Notes under the pieces: generated by a model
Database searches by the model: none
What the model saw: only the letters and a program-made list of their open reading frames with translations
What the model was told of the DNA's origin: nothing
Assembly (NCBI GenBank): GCA_001749745.1
Contig: JWTM01000424.1
Span: 372,001-436,000, forward strand
DNA length: 64,000 nucleotides
From: Candidatus Marispirochaeta associata
Lineage (GTDB): Bacteria > Spirochaetota > Spirochaetia > JC444 > Marispirochaetaceae
Direction of reading: 5' to 3'
Translations under genes and position numbers: made by a program
Shown: positions 1 through 8,360 of the stretch, in pieces
Layout: every line of letters begins with the position of its first letter
Numbering within the stretch: position 1 is the first letter of the stretch

Positions 1-141
1 CTGGCGGAGTTCGATCCCGGCGTGACCGACTGTTCGGCCGTCGATTCATCGGCCGAGGCTGATCGTCTTATCAACGAGGCGGATATGCGCATGTATCTGC
101 AGAAACGGGAGCACGGCATCGCACGCCGCGGTATTAGCTGA
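1..141 (+). CDS. C-terminal end of a GGDEF-type diguanylate cyclase (partial)
   Basis: The frame enters from the left edge and stops at TGA 139-141, leaving 46 residues. The stretch ADRLINEADMRMYLQK followed by a basic tail looks like the last helix of GGDEF domains (usually AD.ALY.AK..G.N). That domain makes cyclic di-GMP. The catalytic GGDEF loop lies outside the window, so activity cannot be judged. A new promoter starts directly after the stop, so this is the end of its transcription unit. Confidence 0.5.
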   Translation: MAEFDPGVTDCSAVDSSAEADRLINEADMRMYLQKREHGIARRGIS

Positions 142-149
142 AAATTGCG

Positions 150-178
150 TTGACAGCCTCTATGGCGGGGGCTACTCT
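150..178 (+). promoter_or_regulatory. sigma70-like promoter of the PEGA lipoprotein gene
   Basis: A perfect TTGACA (150-155) is followed after 17 bases by TACTCT (173-178). The predicted start lies near 185, about 14 bases before the ATG at 199, with GAAGG (186-190) as a weak ribosome site. The -10 match is poor, but the -35 and spacing are ideal. Confidence 0.5.
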
Positions 179-198
179 AATACAGAAGGCGGTCACGA

Positions 199-1890
199 AT
201 GGTACGAACCTTATCCCTTGGGTTGCTCGTAGTACTGACTCTTCTCAGCTTTGGCTGCAGCTCTATGCCCCAGGCATCTAACGAGAATGAAACCCTATTG
301 GTGCTGGTGAATGACGGCATCTCCGATACCCTTGAACTCTCCGGACCGAACGGTACCCGGCGCTTTGAATTTCCCGATGAACGACTCCTTATTCAGGCGG
401 TAGAACCCGGTCGCTACAGTGCCAACGGCGGCGACGCGGTAGAGGTCCCTCCCGCCGCGGTGATGCTCTTTCCCCAGGCGGTAGACAGCGGGCGAAGCGT
501 CGGCCCTGCCGACCAGATGCGAGCCATGGATATACTTACCAGCTATGTCGGATTCGACAGCTGGTTCGGTCGGGAGTATCTGAATTTCGGTCCCTTTCGA
601 CCTAAACAGTATCTTTCGGGTGAGTATTTCGAGCTGAAGATCGAGGCGGAACCGGCCGGAAGCCTGGTAATCATCGACGAGTCCGTCTGGGGAGAGACGC
701 CGCTCAGTATCGAACTGACCGAAGGTAAATATCTGCTCGAGGTCGCCGCCCCGGGGTATCGCTCCTTTAAACGAATAATCGATGTCGACCGGGATCTCGC
801 CCTCAGGCCGGGTCTTGAAGCCCTTCCGGCCGATACGGAGGAAGAGCAAGATAGCTTCGATATAATGATTGCCCCCATTCGGGCCTTATCCGATGAGGGG
901 GATCCTTACGGCGAGGTAATCGCCTCCACTATGCGGGTCAATTTCGATTCCGATCCCCGACTATCGGCCAGCCTGGCGCGGGATACCGGCGTTAAAGAGT
1001 ATCCGGATTTTGGACCCGCCGAGGAGGCCGGGGCGGATCTGCTGGTGGCCGGCAACTACCGCGTCGAAGGTAATGAGCTCTACCTGGAGATGGTGCTCTA
1101 TGAAGCTACCACTCGGCGGATAAAGTTCGCCGAGACCTACCTCTCCGAGGCCGGTTTTGCAGTCTTCGATTCCATCGATCAGGTGGCGGCAAGCTTCGCC
1201 TCCGCCGTTTCTCGCACCCTGCCGGAGCCGGGGGAGCGCATTGTAGAGCGGGAGGTCTCGGCAACGGCGGACCTGGTCAGTTATGAACGCAGCATCTACC
1301 GCAAGCGCATGATCGCTAGCCGGCTGGAGAAGAGAAATCTGGTCAGCGCGAAGATTGCCATCGGCGGCCTCAATGACGAGGTAGAGATCGGCAATACGGG
1401 CGAGAATATTCACTCCGGCGGAGAAGGGGTTCCCTTGAATATCTTCCGCCTCGATTATCAGCGGATAATGGGCCAGTGGCTATCCTTCTCGTCCTCTTTG
1501 ACGGTAATGCTGCAGGGAGTCGACGCGGATAACGGTATCTCCGAAGGCCCGGATATGGTTCCCTCCTTCGGGCTCTTTCTGGGCCCCGAGTTCGCCTTCC
1601 GCAGCGAGACCTCCGACGTCTACTTTACCCCGAGTCTGCTCCTCGGTTTTGCCCCTCCCTACTCGGTTACCACGTCCCAAGAGTATGATATCGATGCCCG
1701 CTATTACACCGGTCTCGAGCTGGATGTGGGCTACCGCTACTACTTCTTCAGGCGACGGGGGGATAGACCGATCTTTCTGAATTTGGGGATGTATTTCGAT
1801 ATGATCGAGTTCGCCTTTACGCCCGGGAGCGATTTCGGCATTGTTCCCTTACGGGGCGGGCTCTACCTGGGCGGAGGGACGGCCTTATGA
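199..1890 (+). CDS. PEGA-domain lipoprotein
   Basis: 563 residues. The N-terminus has a hydrophobic signal and a lipobox ending SFGC, giving a lipidated Cys20. Residues about 145-200 form a PEGA repeat (pattern EPAGSLVIIDE, then GETPLSIEL and a PGYRSF end), a surface domain common in spirochaetes. From about residue 370 the chain alternates aromatic and polar residues, as in membrane-barrel or beta-rich proteins. The next gene overlaps by ATGA, so the two are translationally coupled and probably act together at the cell envelope. The substrate or partner is unknown. Confidence 0.75.
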   Translation: MVRTLSLGLLVVLTLLSFGCSSMPQASNENETLLVLVNDGISDTLELSGPNGTRRFEFPDERLLIQAVEPGRYSANGGDAVEVPPAAVMLFPQAVDSGRSVGPADQMRAMDILTSYVGFDSWFGREYLNFGPFRPKQYLSGEYFELKIEAEPAGSLVIIDESVWGETPLSIELTEGKYLLEVAAPGYRSFKRIIDVDRDLALRPGLEALPADTEEEQDSFDIMIAPIRALSDEGDPYGEVIASTMRVNFDSDPRLSASLARDTGVKEYPDFGPAEEAGADLLVAGNYRVEGNELYLEMVLYEATTRRIKFAETYLSEAGFAVFDSIDQVAASFASAVSRTLPEPGERIVEREVSATADLVSYERSIYRKRMIASRLEKRNLVSAKIAIGGLNDEVEIGNTGENIHSGGEGVPLNIFRLDYQRIMGQWLSFSSSLTVMLQGVDADNGISEGPDMVPSFGLFLGPEFAFRSETSDVYFTPSLLLGFAPPYSVTTSQEYDIDARYYTGLELDVGYRYYFFRRRGDRPIFLNLGMYFDMIEFAFTPGSDFGIVPLRGGLYLGGGTAL

Positions 1891-2948
1891 AAAGAGCTAC
1901 TCTTTGTTTCATGCTGCTCTCCCTCATCGTCTCGTTAGATCTCTGGTCCGATGAGAATCTTATCCTGCAGCGGGTCTTCGTCGAGCCGGTAGTCTTAGAG
2001 ACCGCACAAGAGGTTCCCGGGATTTTTCTGGAAGCGGGAGAGACCCTCTTTGCCCTGATCAATACGGCTCAGCCGCTGATTCGCAGCGAGCGGGAAGATG
2101 CCAATAGCGCTATCAGGACCGTCATCAACGAGGCGGACGGCGAGCTTGAAGTCAGTTTTCTGCTCCTAAAGGGGGGAGAGGAGCTGGTCAAGTCGATCGG
2201 CGTTATTCCCGAGACCGAGCGCCTGAGCGCCTACCGCGACTTTCTTAATCGCAGTGCCGAGGAGTTTATCCCATTCCTGGATAAGGTCGAGCCGGAGGTG
2301 CTTGTCAAGGAGCTCTCTACCGACGAAGAGACCAGAGCTGTTTTGGACGAGATTATCTTCAACGAATCCCTGGAAAAGCCTTTCGAGGCGACCCTCTGGG
2401 TCGGGGTGGGAACCAAGAACCTGGACGGAGACGGAGGCGATCCCTTCTACCTGCATTTTCCTTTTCATTACTTCTCAGAGGTAACCTGGTTTAGCGCGCC
2501 CAACCACGGACTCTCGGTAAGTATGCTGCTCGAATACTCCAATTTGATCAGCTACGGCCGCACATTCGACGATGATCGGGCAGCCTCCGACAATCTGTAC
2601 GTATTGCCCGGTGTGGGGTATACGTATAGAACTATCGGGCGGCTCTCGGCGGGCTTCTTCGCCGGCCTCAATCTGGGGTTGGTGAATATCACTCCCCGGG
2701 AAGACCTCTTCAACGAAGGATCATTGGTCCTTGCCCAGGATGAATCCGAATGGATAATTACCCATCAGGTGATTATGAAGCCCTTCGTCTCCTACGCCTT
2801 CAATGATACCTGGAGTCTGAAAACGAGTTTCGCTCTTTACCTCAGTCTCTTGGATATGTTCGGGATCTCTTTTGATGAGGATTTCTCCGGCGAGGGAGGC
2901 GGCGGCTACCTGCAGTTTCTGAACCTCGGGGTCGGTTATCGTTGGTGA
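1887..2948 (+). CDS. exported protein with beta-barrel-like C-terminus
   Basis: 353 residues with a typical Sec signal peptide (about residues 1-21, no lipobox Cys). The C-terminal 200 residues are rich in alternating Tyr/Phe/Trp strands and end GVGYRW. A terminal aromatic residue is typical of outer-membrane beta barrels handled by BamA. It overlaps the preceding lipoprotein by four bases and has no separate promoter. An outer-membrane location is inferred and no family is recognised. Confidence 0.6.
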   Translation: MKRATLCFMLLSLIVSLDLWSDENLILQRVFVEPVVLETAQEVPGIFLEAGETLFALINTAQPLIRSEREDANSAIRTVINEADGELEVSFLLLKGGEELVKSIGVIPETERLSAYRDFLNRSAEEFIPFLDKVEPEVLVKELSTDEETRAVLDEIIFNESLEKPFEATLWVGVGTKNLDGDGGDPFYLHFPFHYFSEVTWFSAPNHGLSVSMLLEYSNLISYGRTFDDDRAASDNLYVLPGVGYTYRTIGRLSAGFFAGLNLGLVNITPREDLFNEGSLVLAQDESEWIITHQVIMKPFVSYAFNDTWSLKTSFALYLSLLDMFGISFDEDFSGEGGGGYLQFLNLGVGYRW

Positions 2949-2973
2949 CGGGTAGGGGATAATTTGGTACTAT
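2945..2973 (+). promoter_or_regulatory. promoter of the aldo-keto reductase gene, predicted leaderless
   Basis: GTGACG (2945-2950), 17 bases, TACTAT (2968-2973), then only seven bases to the ATG at 2981. No purine-rich ribosome site fits before the ATG, so the mRNA would begin at or beside the start codon. Confidence 0.45.
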
Positions 2974-2980
2974 TCCGGGC

Positions 2981-3973
2981 ATGGAATATGTGAATTTTGG
3001 TCCCTTTAATGTCTCCCGTATAACCCTCGGTTCCTGGTCGTTTTCCGGCGGCTCAATCTGGGGCGAGCGCGATAAGCAGCAGTCGATCCGTATTATTCAT
3101 GCCGCTATCGATAACGGCATAACTATGATAGATACCGCCGAAGGCTACGGCGACGGTGAGAGCGAGGCGGTTTTGGGCGAGGCTCTGGCCGGAAGGCGGG
3201 AGAAGGTTGTTCTGGCGACCAAGTTTCTCCCCAAGAATATCGAGCGATCGGAGGATATCCGCCGCCTGGCCGAGGAGAGTCTTCGGCGTCTGCGAACCGA
3301 TTATATAGATCTCTACCAGCAGCACTGGCCCTTTACCGATTCCCGAGTAACTCAGGATGAGCTGACCGAGGTCGTCAGTCGCCTGCAGCAGGAGGGGAAG
3401 ATCCGGCAGTTCGGGGTCTGCAACCACGGTCCTGGAGACCTGGACCGGATGGCCCTCGAACCGGTCTCGAATCAGGTGGCCTACAGCCTGCTGGCCCGGG
3501 CGGTCGAGTATGAGCTCCTCCCCCGCTGTACCGAACCCGGGGTCGGCGTCATGACCTACAGCCCGCTGATGCAGGGGCTACTCTCCGGAAAATACCGTCG
3601 CCCGGAGGATTTCCCCGCCGAGCGCAGACGGACCCGTCACTTTTCCAGCTCCAATGAAGCCGCCCGCCACGGTGAGGCGGGATATGAGGGATTGACCTTC
3701 AACACCATCGCCGTCTGCGCGGAAATCGCCGAGATGTGCGGCGTCTCCCTTGCCCACGCGGCTTTGGCCTGGGTTCTTGCTCAGTCTGGTGTCGGGACGG
3801 TGATTGTGGGAGCGGGAAGCGAGGCCCAGCTGACTGCCAATATCGAAGCGGCGAGGGAGGGCATCCCCGAGCAGGCTGTAAGGGAATTGAGTGCGGCAAG
3901 TGAGGAACTAAAGCGTAGCATGGGAAAAAATGGGGATCTCTGGCAGGGAAGCGGAAAGAGCAGAATGTCCTGA
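2981..3973 (+). CDS. aldo-keto reductase
   Basis: 330 residues, the usual length for the NAD(P)H-dependent AKR family, which reduces aldehydes and ketones in the cytosol. The tetrad is visible: Asp and Tyr in DTAEGYGDGESE, Lys in VLATKF and His in YQQHWP. A phosphate-binding end GTVIVGAGSEAQL is present. It resembles the YajO/IolS-like soluble AKRs. It stands alone, convergent with the GntR gene 13 bases away. The natural substrate is not predictable. Confidence 0.88.
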   Translation: MEYVNFGPFNVSRITLGSWSFSGGSIWGERDKQQSIRIIHAAIDNGITMIDTAEGYGDGESEAVLGEALAGRREKVVLATKFLPKNIERSEDIRRLAEESLRRLRTDYIDLYQQHWPFTDSRVTQDELTEVVSRLQQEGKIRQFGVCNHGPGDLDRMALEPVSNQVAYSLLARAVEYELLPRCTEPGVGVMTYSPLMQGLLSGKYRRPEDFPAERRRTRHFSSSNEAARHGEAGYEGLTFNTIAVCAEIAEMCGVSLAHAALAWVLAQSGVGTVIVGAGSEAQLTANIEAAREGIPEQAVRELSAASEELKRSMGKNGDLWQGSGKSRMS

Positions 3974-3986
3974 CGGCTGATGAACG

Positions 3987-4631
3987 CTACTGGTTCTGTC
4001 CGTTATGAAAGTCGTGCATAATGTGGCTGTTGAGAATAGACAGGACCAGCTTTCTATCGCCGTTGCGCATGGCTTCGATCAGGATCAGGTGCTGCTTGGT
4101 GTATTGCTGCAGCTCAGTCGTGTCTAAATGTTGATTGAGTCTGAGCAGCTGGACCCGGGCATCCAGTTTTTCAATGATCTCGTAGAGGTATTTGTTTCCG
4201 CACCGGAGGGCCATTTCCAGGTGCAGTCGGCTGTCCTGTTCCAAAGAGCCGGCCAGATCGCCTGCATCGGTTAGGGATTGAACCTCGCTCGCAATCTCCC
4301 GTATCGCCGCGTAGTCCTCTTCCTGCGCATGTTCCATGAAAGAGCGGGCAACCAGCTCCTCCAGATGAACCCTGACCTCGGCGATTTGGCGGGCTTCGTC
4401 GGCGCTGAGTCGTACCACCTCGGCATAGCTCCGGGGTTTCAGGTAGACCAGACCGTAGTCGGAGAGCCGTTTCAGCGCCTCCCGTAAGGGAGTACGACTT
4501 ACGCCGAAAAGCTTGCTCAACGAGGCTTCGGGGACGCGTTCGCCCCCCTTCAATTCTCCCGAGAGAATTAAGCGCTTGATGTGGTTGTATACCTGGTCGG
4601 ATAGACTTTCCCGACTTATCATCTGCTTCAT
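3987..4631 (-). CDS. GntR-family (FadR/FCD) transcriptional regulator
   Basis: 214 residues. Residues 1-75 are the winged helix (pattern LFGVSRTPLREALKRL). Residues 80-210 form an all-helical FCD effector domain with the usual metal-binding histidines (LHLEMA, KQHLILIE, LNSHIMHDFH). FCD regulators normally sense sugar acids or organic acids and repress the adjacent catabolic genes. It is encoded next to a cupin and opposite the tctBAC operon. ATGGTATA-type palindromes lie on both sides, including a half site over its own promoter, so it probably controls the locus and itself. Confidence 0.9.
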   Translation of the reverse strand: MKQMISRESLSDQVYNHIKRLILSGELKGGERVPEASLSKLFGVSRTPLREALKRLSDYGLVYLKPRSYAEVVRLSADEARQIAEVRVHLEELVARSFMEHAQEEDYAAIREIASEVQSLTDAGDLAGSLEQDSRLHLEMALRCGNKYLYEIIEKLDARVQLLRLNQHLDTTELQQYTKQHLILIEAMRNGDRKLVLSILNSHIMHDFHNGQNQ

Positions 4632-4656
4632 CTTTTTTCCATCCCGTGCCGACTTT

Positions 4657-4665
4657 TTATACCAT
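4657..4665. promoter_or_regulatory. ATGGTATA half-site upstream of the GntR gene
   Basis: On the minus strand this reads ATGGTATAA, the same half sequence found twice in the 5111-5283 region. It coincides with a possible TATAAA -10 box of the regulator, as expected for negative autoregulation. Only one arm is clear. Confidence 0.4.
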
Positions 4666-4709
4666 AGATGAGGAAATCTTGCATCGAAAATTTCAGCTGC
4701 AGCAAGAAC

Positions 4710-5090
4710 TTAGTTGTTTGCATCATGATCATGCTTGAATTGTTCCTGTTCGAACGGCGGCGATACCGAACAGACCGATTTTAACGGCTCAGTTCCGGTA
4801 TTTACTACCTGGTGATAACTTCCCGGCGGACAGTAGACGACGCAGCCGGGGAAATAATCCCGCTCCTCGTCGTCTACAATGAATCTGCCCCGACCGCTGA
4901 CACAGAAGAAGACCTCTTCGTTGTGATCGTGGGCATGGGAATTGGTCCGGTTCCCCGGAGCAACGGTGGATGTTCCGACCCATAGATGCGAACTGCCCAC
5001 GGTCCAGGGGGCTATCAGGTGTTTTACCTCCCGTTTATGGGGTTCCTCGAACCAGTCTCCCTGAATTTCTTCTTCTTTCAGATAGATCAT
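4710..5090 (-). CDS. single-domain cupin protein
   Basis: 126 residues from the ATG at 5090, chosen because AGGAGG lies ten bases upstream. The frame could extend 13 codons further, but that part runs through the promoter/operator. A double-stranded beta-helix with metal ligands is visible: HAHDHNEEVFF (His, His, Glu) and GSYHQVV (His), plus G.G.F.VDDEE. Cupins of this size bind sugars, sugar acids or act as isomerases or sensors. It is divergent from tctBAC and next to the GntR gene, so it probably acts on the transported compound. Confidence 0.8.
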   Translation of the reverse strand: MIYLKEEEIQGDWFEEPHKREVKHLIAPWTVGSSHLWVGTSTVAPGNRTNSHAHDHNEEVFFCVSGRGRFIVDDEERDYFPGCVVYCPPGSYHQVVNTGTEPLKSVCSVSPPFEQEQFKHDHDANN

Positions 5091-5110
5091 AAGCCTGCAT
5101 CCTCCTATTG

Positions 5111-5129
5111 ATTGTATACTATATACCAT
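5111..5129. promoter_or_regulatory. GntR/FCD operator candidate on the cupin side
   Basis: Read on the minus strand, the 19 bases are ATGGTATATAGTATACAAT, an imperfect dyad closely matching the site at 5265-5283. It lies 20 bases upstream of the cupin start and includes TATACT-like promoter elements, so binding would block transcription. Confidence 0.55.
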
Positions 5130-5248
5130 AAACTAAAACCCGTCAAAGTAAAATTAGGCAAATGATTCTCATTTGTAAGAAATATATCCCGCATATATGT
5201 CCAAAATGTCTACAAATTGGCTGTTCTAAGAAATTGTTAAAGTTTTTC

Positions 5249-5283
5249 TTGACAGCCAACAAAAATGGTATACAATACACCAT
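5249..5283 (+). promoter_or_regulatory. tctBAC promoter with overlapping GntR operator
   Basis: TTGACA (5249-5254), a 16-base spacer and TACAAT (5271-5276) form a near-consensus promoter. A 19-base dyad (5265-5283) with arms ATGGT and ACCAT covers the -10 box: 14 of 19 positions are self-complementary. This fits FCD-type operators, often built on GTATAC. Repression by the GntR protein encoded at 3987-4631 is inferred. Confidence 0.65.
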
Positions 5284-5305
5284 TAGTGAAGGAGAGGCGA
5301 AACAA

Positions 5306-5746
5306 ATGACAAACAGAGTCATATTACCATCGGTAACCGCCATCGTCGGAGCCGCGTGGGTTGTACTCGGATTAAGCCACTACAGTTGGTACTTGAACGG
5401 TAAACCGGGCAGCGGCTTCTTTCCCGTTATAGCAGGGGCATTGCTTTTGGCAATGAGCATCCTGGCTATCATAAGCGAGGGGAAGAAGGATCCGCCTGAG
5501 TTTTTTCTCTATCATTTGCACCCGCTTATCGCCGCCATTGGAATGATCCTGTTGGCGCTTATAATCGGGTTTTTTCCCGCACTGGTCTTCTATGCCTTCG
5601 GCTGGCTGCGCTGGTACGAAAAATATACGTGGAAGATCTCGATTCTCACCACAGCCATAGCTACGGTCTCTATGTACGGTATCTTCGCCGTCTGGCTACG
5701 GGTGCCCTTTCCGGTGGGAATCCTATTCGAAGGGATCTTGGGGTAA
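5306..5746 (+). CDS. tctB: tripartite tricarboxylate transporter, small membrane subunit TctB
   Basis: 146 residues with four hydrophobic segments, the normal TctB size and topology. The start at 5306 is set by GGAGAGG (5291-5297); upstream in-frame codons run through the promoter. TctB works with TctA and the periplasmic TctC in secondary, ion-driven uptake of carboxylates. The gene is three bases before tctA. Sequence conservation of TctB is low, so the call rests largely on position. Confidence 0.85.
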   Translation: MTNRVILPSVTAIVGAAWVVLGLSHYSWYLNGKPGSGFFPVIAGALLLAMSILAIISEGKKDPPEFFLYHLHPLIAAIGMILLALIIGFFPALVFYAFGWLRWYEKYTWKISILTTAIATVSMYGIFAVWLRVPFPVGILFEGILG

Positions 5747-5749
5747 GTC

Positions 5750-7267
5750 ATGGAAATACTCAATCTGTTAATGGGGGGCTTTGCCACCGCCCTCTCGCTG
5801 CAAAACTTTCTGGCCGCCGCGGTCGGCGCGGTTCTCGGGATTCTCGTCGGCGCCATGCCCGGTATCGGTTCCCTGGCGGGTATTGCGCTGCTTCTGCCGC
5901 TCACCTTCAAGTTTAATCCGATTACCGGAATCATCATGCTTTCGGCAATCTATTACGCCAATATGTATGGCGGATCCTACAGCGCCATACTCATCAATAT
6001 TCCCGGAGATACCCCGGCGGTAATGACCGGACTGGATGGCCATCCCCTGGCGAAACAGGGGCAACCCGGTAAGGCGCTCTTTACCTCCAATATCGCCTCT
6101 TTTATCGGCGGAACGATAGGTATCATCATCCTTACGGTAATCGGTCCCGGTCTGGCCCGCTTCGGTCTGCGTTTCGGCCCGGTCGAGATGGCGGCGCTAC
6201 TCTTTGTCGCCATGACCTCTTTAGGTTGGCTATTGGGTGATAATCCGACTAAAGGCATCGTCGCTACCCTGCTGGGAATCATCCTGGCCACCATGGGCTT
6301 CGATGCGGTACTCGGAACGCCCCGGTTCGACTTCGGTTCAATCTATCTCTTGGGGGGCGTTCCCTTTATTCCCCTGGTAATCGGAATCTTCGGATTCTCC
6401 CAGGTAATCGAGATGATGGAGAAGCGCAACAAGAGTCGCGAGTTCGATGCGGAGAAGCTGACCCTGAAAGAGAGTCTCCTCAACAAGGACGAGGTCAAAC
6501 GCATACTGCCCCCGGCGATCCGGTCGAGTTTCCTCGGAACCTTTATCGGGGTTCTGCCCGGTGCAGGCGCGACCACCGGCGCCTTTTTGAGCTACATGCA
6601 GGAGAAGAAGATCGGGAAGAACGGTCATCTTCTGGGCACCGGCCGAATCGAAGGGGTCGCGGCCGCCGAATCGGGCAATAACTCCGCCGCGGCGGGCGCC
6701 TTTGCGCCGCTCCTCTCGCTTGGTATTCCCGGTTCCGGTACCGGCGCGGTCCTGCTCGGCGGTTTGATGATGTACGGTCTCAATCCCGGGCCGCTCCTCT
6801 TCCAGAACCAGCCGGAGTTTACCTGGGGGCTGATCGCCTCGCTCTACATCGCCAATATAATCACCCTGATCATCGCCATCATGATCATTCCCTGGCTAAT
6901 CAAGATCCTCAAGGTTCCCGAGGGGATCATGATCCCGATCATCACCATCATCTGCATCATGGGGAGCTATAGTGCTAATAACTCCCTCTACGGAATCTTT
7001 ATGATGATCGTCGCCGGCGTTATCGGCTTTATGATGAAAAAGTACGGCTACCCGATTGCCCCGCTCCTCTTGGCCTTCGTGCTCGAGCCCATCCTGGAAA
7101 AAAACTTCCGGCAGGCTCTGCAGATCTCCGACGGGAGTATGGCGATCTTCTTCCAGAAGCCGATTGCTGCGGTTCTTATCGGTTTCTTTTTACTTACGTT
7201 GGTTTCTCCGCTTATCCGCAGGGTAATCGGAAAATATAAAACCAAAAGAGAAAGGAGTTCTACATGA
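5750..7267 (+). CDS. tctA: tripartite tricarboxylate transporter, large permease TctA
   Basis: 505 residues with about 11-12 membrane segments. Family signatures are clear: GAMPGIGSLAGIALLLPLTF-like region near residue 35, YYANMYGGSYSAIL, IPGDTPAVMTGLDGHP and a second GVLPGAGATTGAFLSY. TctA is the translocation subunit of the Tct carriers. The stop overlaps the tctC start by four bases, as expected for a fixed-ratio carrier operon. Confidence 0.96.
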   Translation: MEILNLLMGGFATALSLQNFLAAAVGAVLGILVGAMPGIGSLAGIALLLPLTFKFNPITGIIMLSAIYYANMYGGSYSAILINIPGDTPAVMTGLDGHPLAKQGQPGKALFTSNIASFIGGTIGIIILTVIGPGLARFGLRFGPVEMAALLFVAMTSLGWLLGDNPTKGIVATLLGIILATMGFDAVLGTPRFDFGSIYLLGGVPFIPLVIGIFGFSQVIEMMEKRNKSREFDAEKLTLKESLLNKDEVKRILPPAIRSSFLGTFIGVLPGAGATTGAFLSYMQEKKIGKNGHLLGTGRIEGVAAAESGNNSAAAGAFAPLLSLGIPGSGTGAVLLGGLMMYGLNPGPLLFQNQPEFTWGLIASLYIANIITLIIAIMIIPWLIKILKVPEGIMIPIITIICIMGSYSANNSLYGIFMMIVAGVIGFMMKKYGYPIAPLLLAFVLEPILEKNFRQALQISDGSMAIFFQKPIAAVLIGFFLLTLVSPLIRRVIGKYKTKRERSST

Positions 7268-8211
7268 AGAAACTACTTGTTGTTGCGCTTGCTCTTCTTG
7301 CTTCGTTTGCGCTGATCGCTGAAGGTCAGAGCGAGTCGGCCGGTGCCGACTGGACCCCCAGCCGGAACGTACAGTGGTACTGTACCTCCAGCCCCGGCGG
7401 CGGTTCCTCTATCTTCACTCAGACGATCATCGAGATCATCAAGGAAGAGGGCCTCGTCGATGAGGAGATTCTGATTAACTACAAGACCGACGGCGGCGGT
7501 GCAGTCGGTCGACGCGAGGTTAGTCGGAAGAATTCCGGCGGTCATACCATCCTTACCTTCAACAACGGCGACCTTCAGCCGCTGGTGCAGATCGAGAACG
7601 GCGACCTGGACGATTTCACTCCCTTAGCGGTAATGGCTACCGACGGACAGGTTCTGCTGGTGCGGGACGACTCCCGCTTCGAGACGGCCGAGGATTTTAT
7701 CTCTGCGGTCGAGGCCGGCGAACGGGTTATTATCGGCGGCTCCAAGGGCGACGACGTCAATCTTTTTAACAAGATTGCTGAAGAGGTCGGCGGAGATCTG
7801 GAGTACCTGATGAGCGACTCCACCGGTGATGCGCTGACTCAGATTCTCGGTAAGAGCATCGAGATCGTAATTGCCAAGCCCGCTGCATCCTTTGAGCTGG
7901 TTAAGAGCGGCGAGCTTCGTCCTCTGATGGTTGCGACCCGGGACCGCCTGAGCGGCGATTTCGACGCACCCACCCTGAAAGAGCTGGGCTACGACATCGA
8001 GCTGACTGTCTATCGCGGTATCGTCGGTCCGAAAGAGATGCCCGCCGAAGCCGTGGCCTTCTGGTCCGACGTCTTCGAGAAGGTAGCTGCCACCGATAAG
8101 TGGCGGGACGGTTACCTGAACAAGTTCCTGTTGAACGGAAATCACTTGCCCGCAGATGAAGCTGTGGATTACATGCAGGCTTTCGAGGATATCTACACCG
8201 CCTCGAAATAA
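7264..8211 (+). CDS. tctC: Tct substrate-binding protein TctC
   Basis: 315 residues: signal peptide (about 1-20) followed by a Bug/TctC-type receptor. The SSPGGGSS motif near residue 38 corresponds to the conserved carboxylate-binding loop. There is no Cys at the signal end, so it is probably a free periplasmic protein and not a lipoprotein. Ligands of this family are carboxylates (citrate, malate, aromatic or sugar acids); specificity is not readable. Two hairpins follow before the next gene, consistent with higher expression of the receptor. Confidence 0.93.
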   Translation: MKKLLVVALALLASFALIAEGQSESAGADWTPSRNVQWYCTSSPGGGSSIFTQTIIEIIKEEGLVDEEILINYKTDGGGAVGRREVSRKNSGGHTILTFNNGDLQPLVQIENGDLDDFTPLAVMATDGQVLLVRDDSRFETAEDFISAVEAGERVIIGGSKGDDVNLFNKIAEEVGGDLEYLMSDSTGDALTQILGKSIEIVIAKPAASFELVKSGELRPLMVATRDRLSGDFDAPTLKELGYDIELTVYRGIVGPKEMPAEAVAFWSDVFEKVAATDKWRDGYLNKFLLNGNHLPADEAVDYMQAFEDIYTASK

Positions 8212-8220
8212 TCCGAACTG

Positions 8221-8250
8221 AGTTCGGCTCCCCTTCGGGGGAGCCGAACT
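8221..8250 (+). terminator. strong hairpin after tctC
   Basis: A 13-base-pair stem (AGTTCGGCTCCCC / GGGGAGCCGAACT) closes on a TTCG tetraloop. Only TT-A-T follows, so it is a weak intrinsic terminator. It may instead protect the 3' end of the receptor mRNA. Confidence 0.6.
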
Positions 8251-8280
8251 TATACAGCTTGAATTATCAAACGAAGGCTG

Positions 8281-8320
8281 CGGTTGAAGGCCGGGGTGAG
8301 TCCTGATCGGCCTCCAACCG
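8281..8320 (+). terminator. second hairpin in the tctC-pdxA gap
   Basis: CGGTTG/CAACCG and GGCCG/CGGCC form a stacked stem with small internal loops, followed by GAACTTTTG. With the hairpin at 8221-8250 it could terminate or attenuate read-through into the downstream catabolic genes. I see no other promoter with good boxes in this 149-base gap. Confidence 0.4.
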
Positions 8321-8360
8321 GAACTTTTGAATGGACGAACGGTAAGGGAGAATAGATAGA

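Noticed and set aside
5162..5305. N-terminal extension of TctB by 48 codons
   Set aside because: The extension runs through the promoter and operator, and GGAGAGG marks the ATG at 5306.
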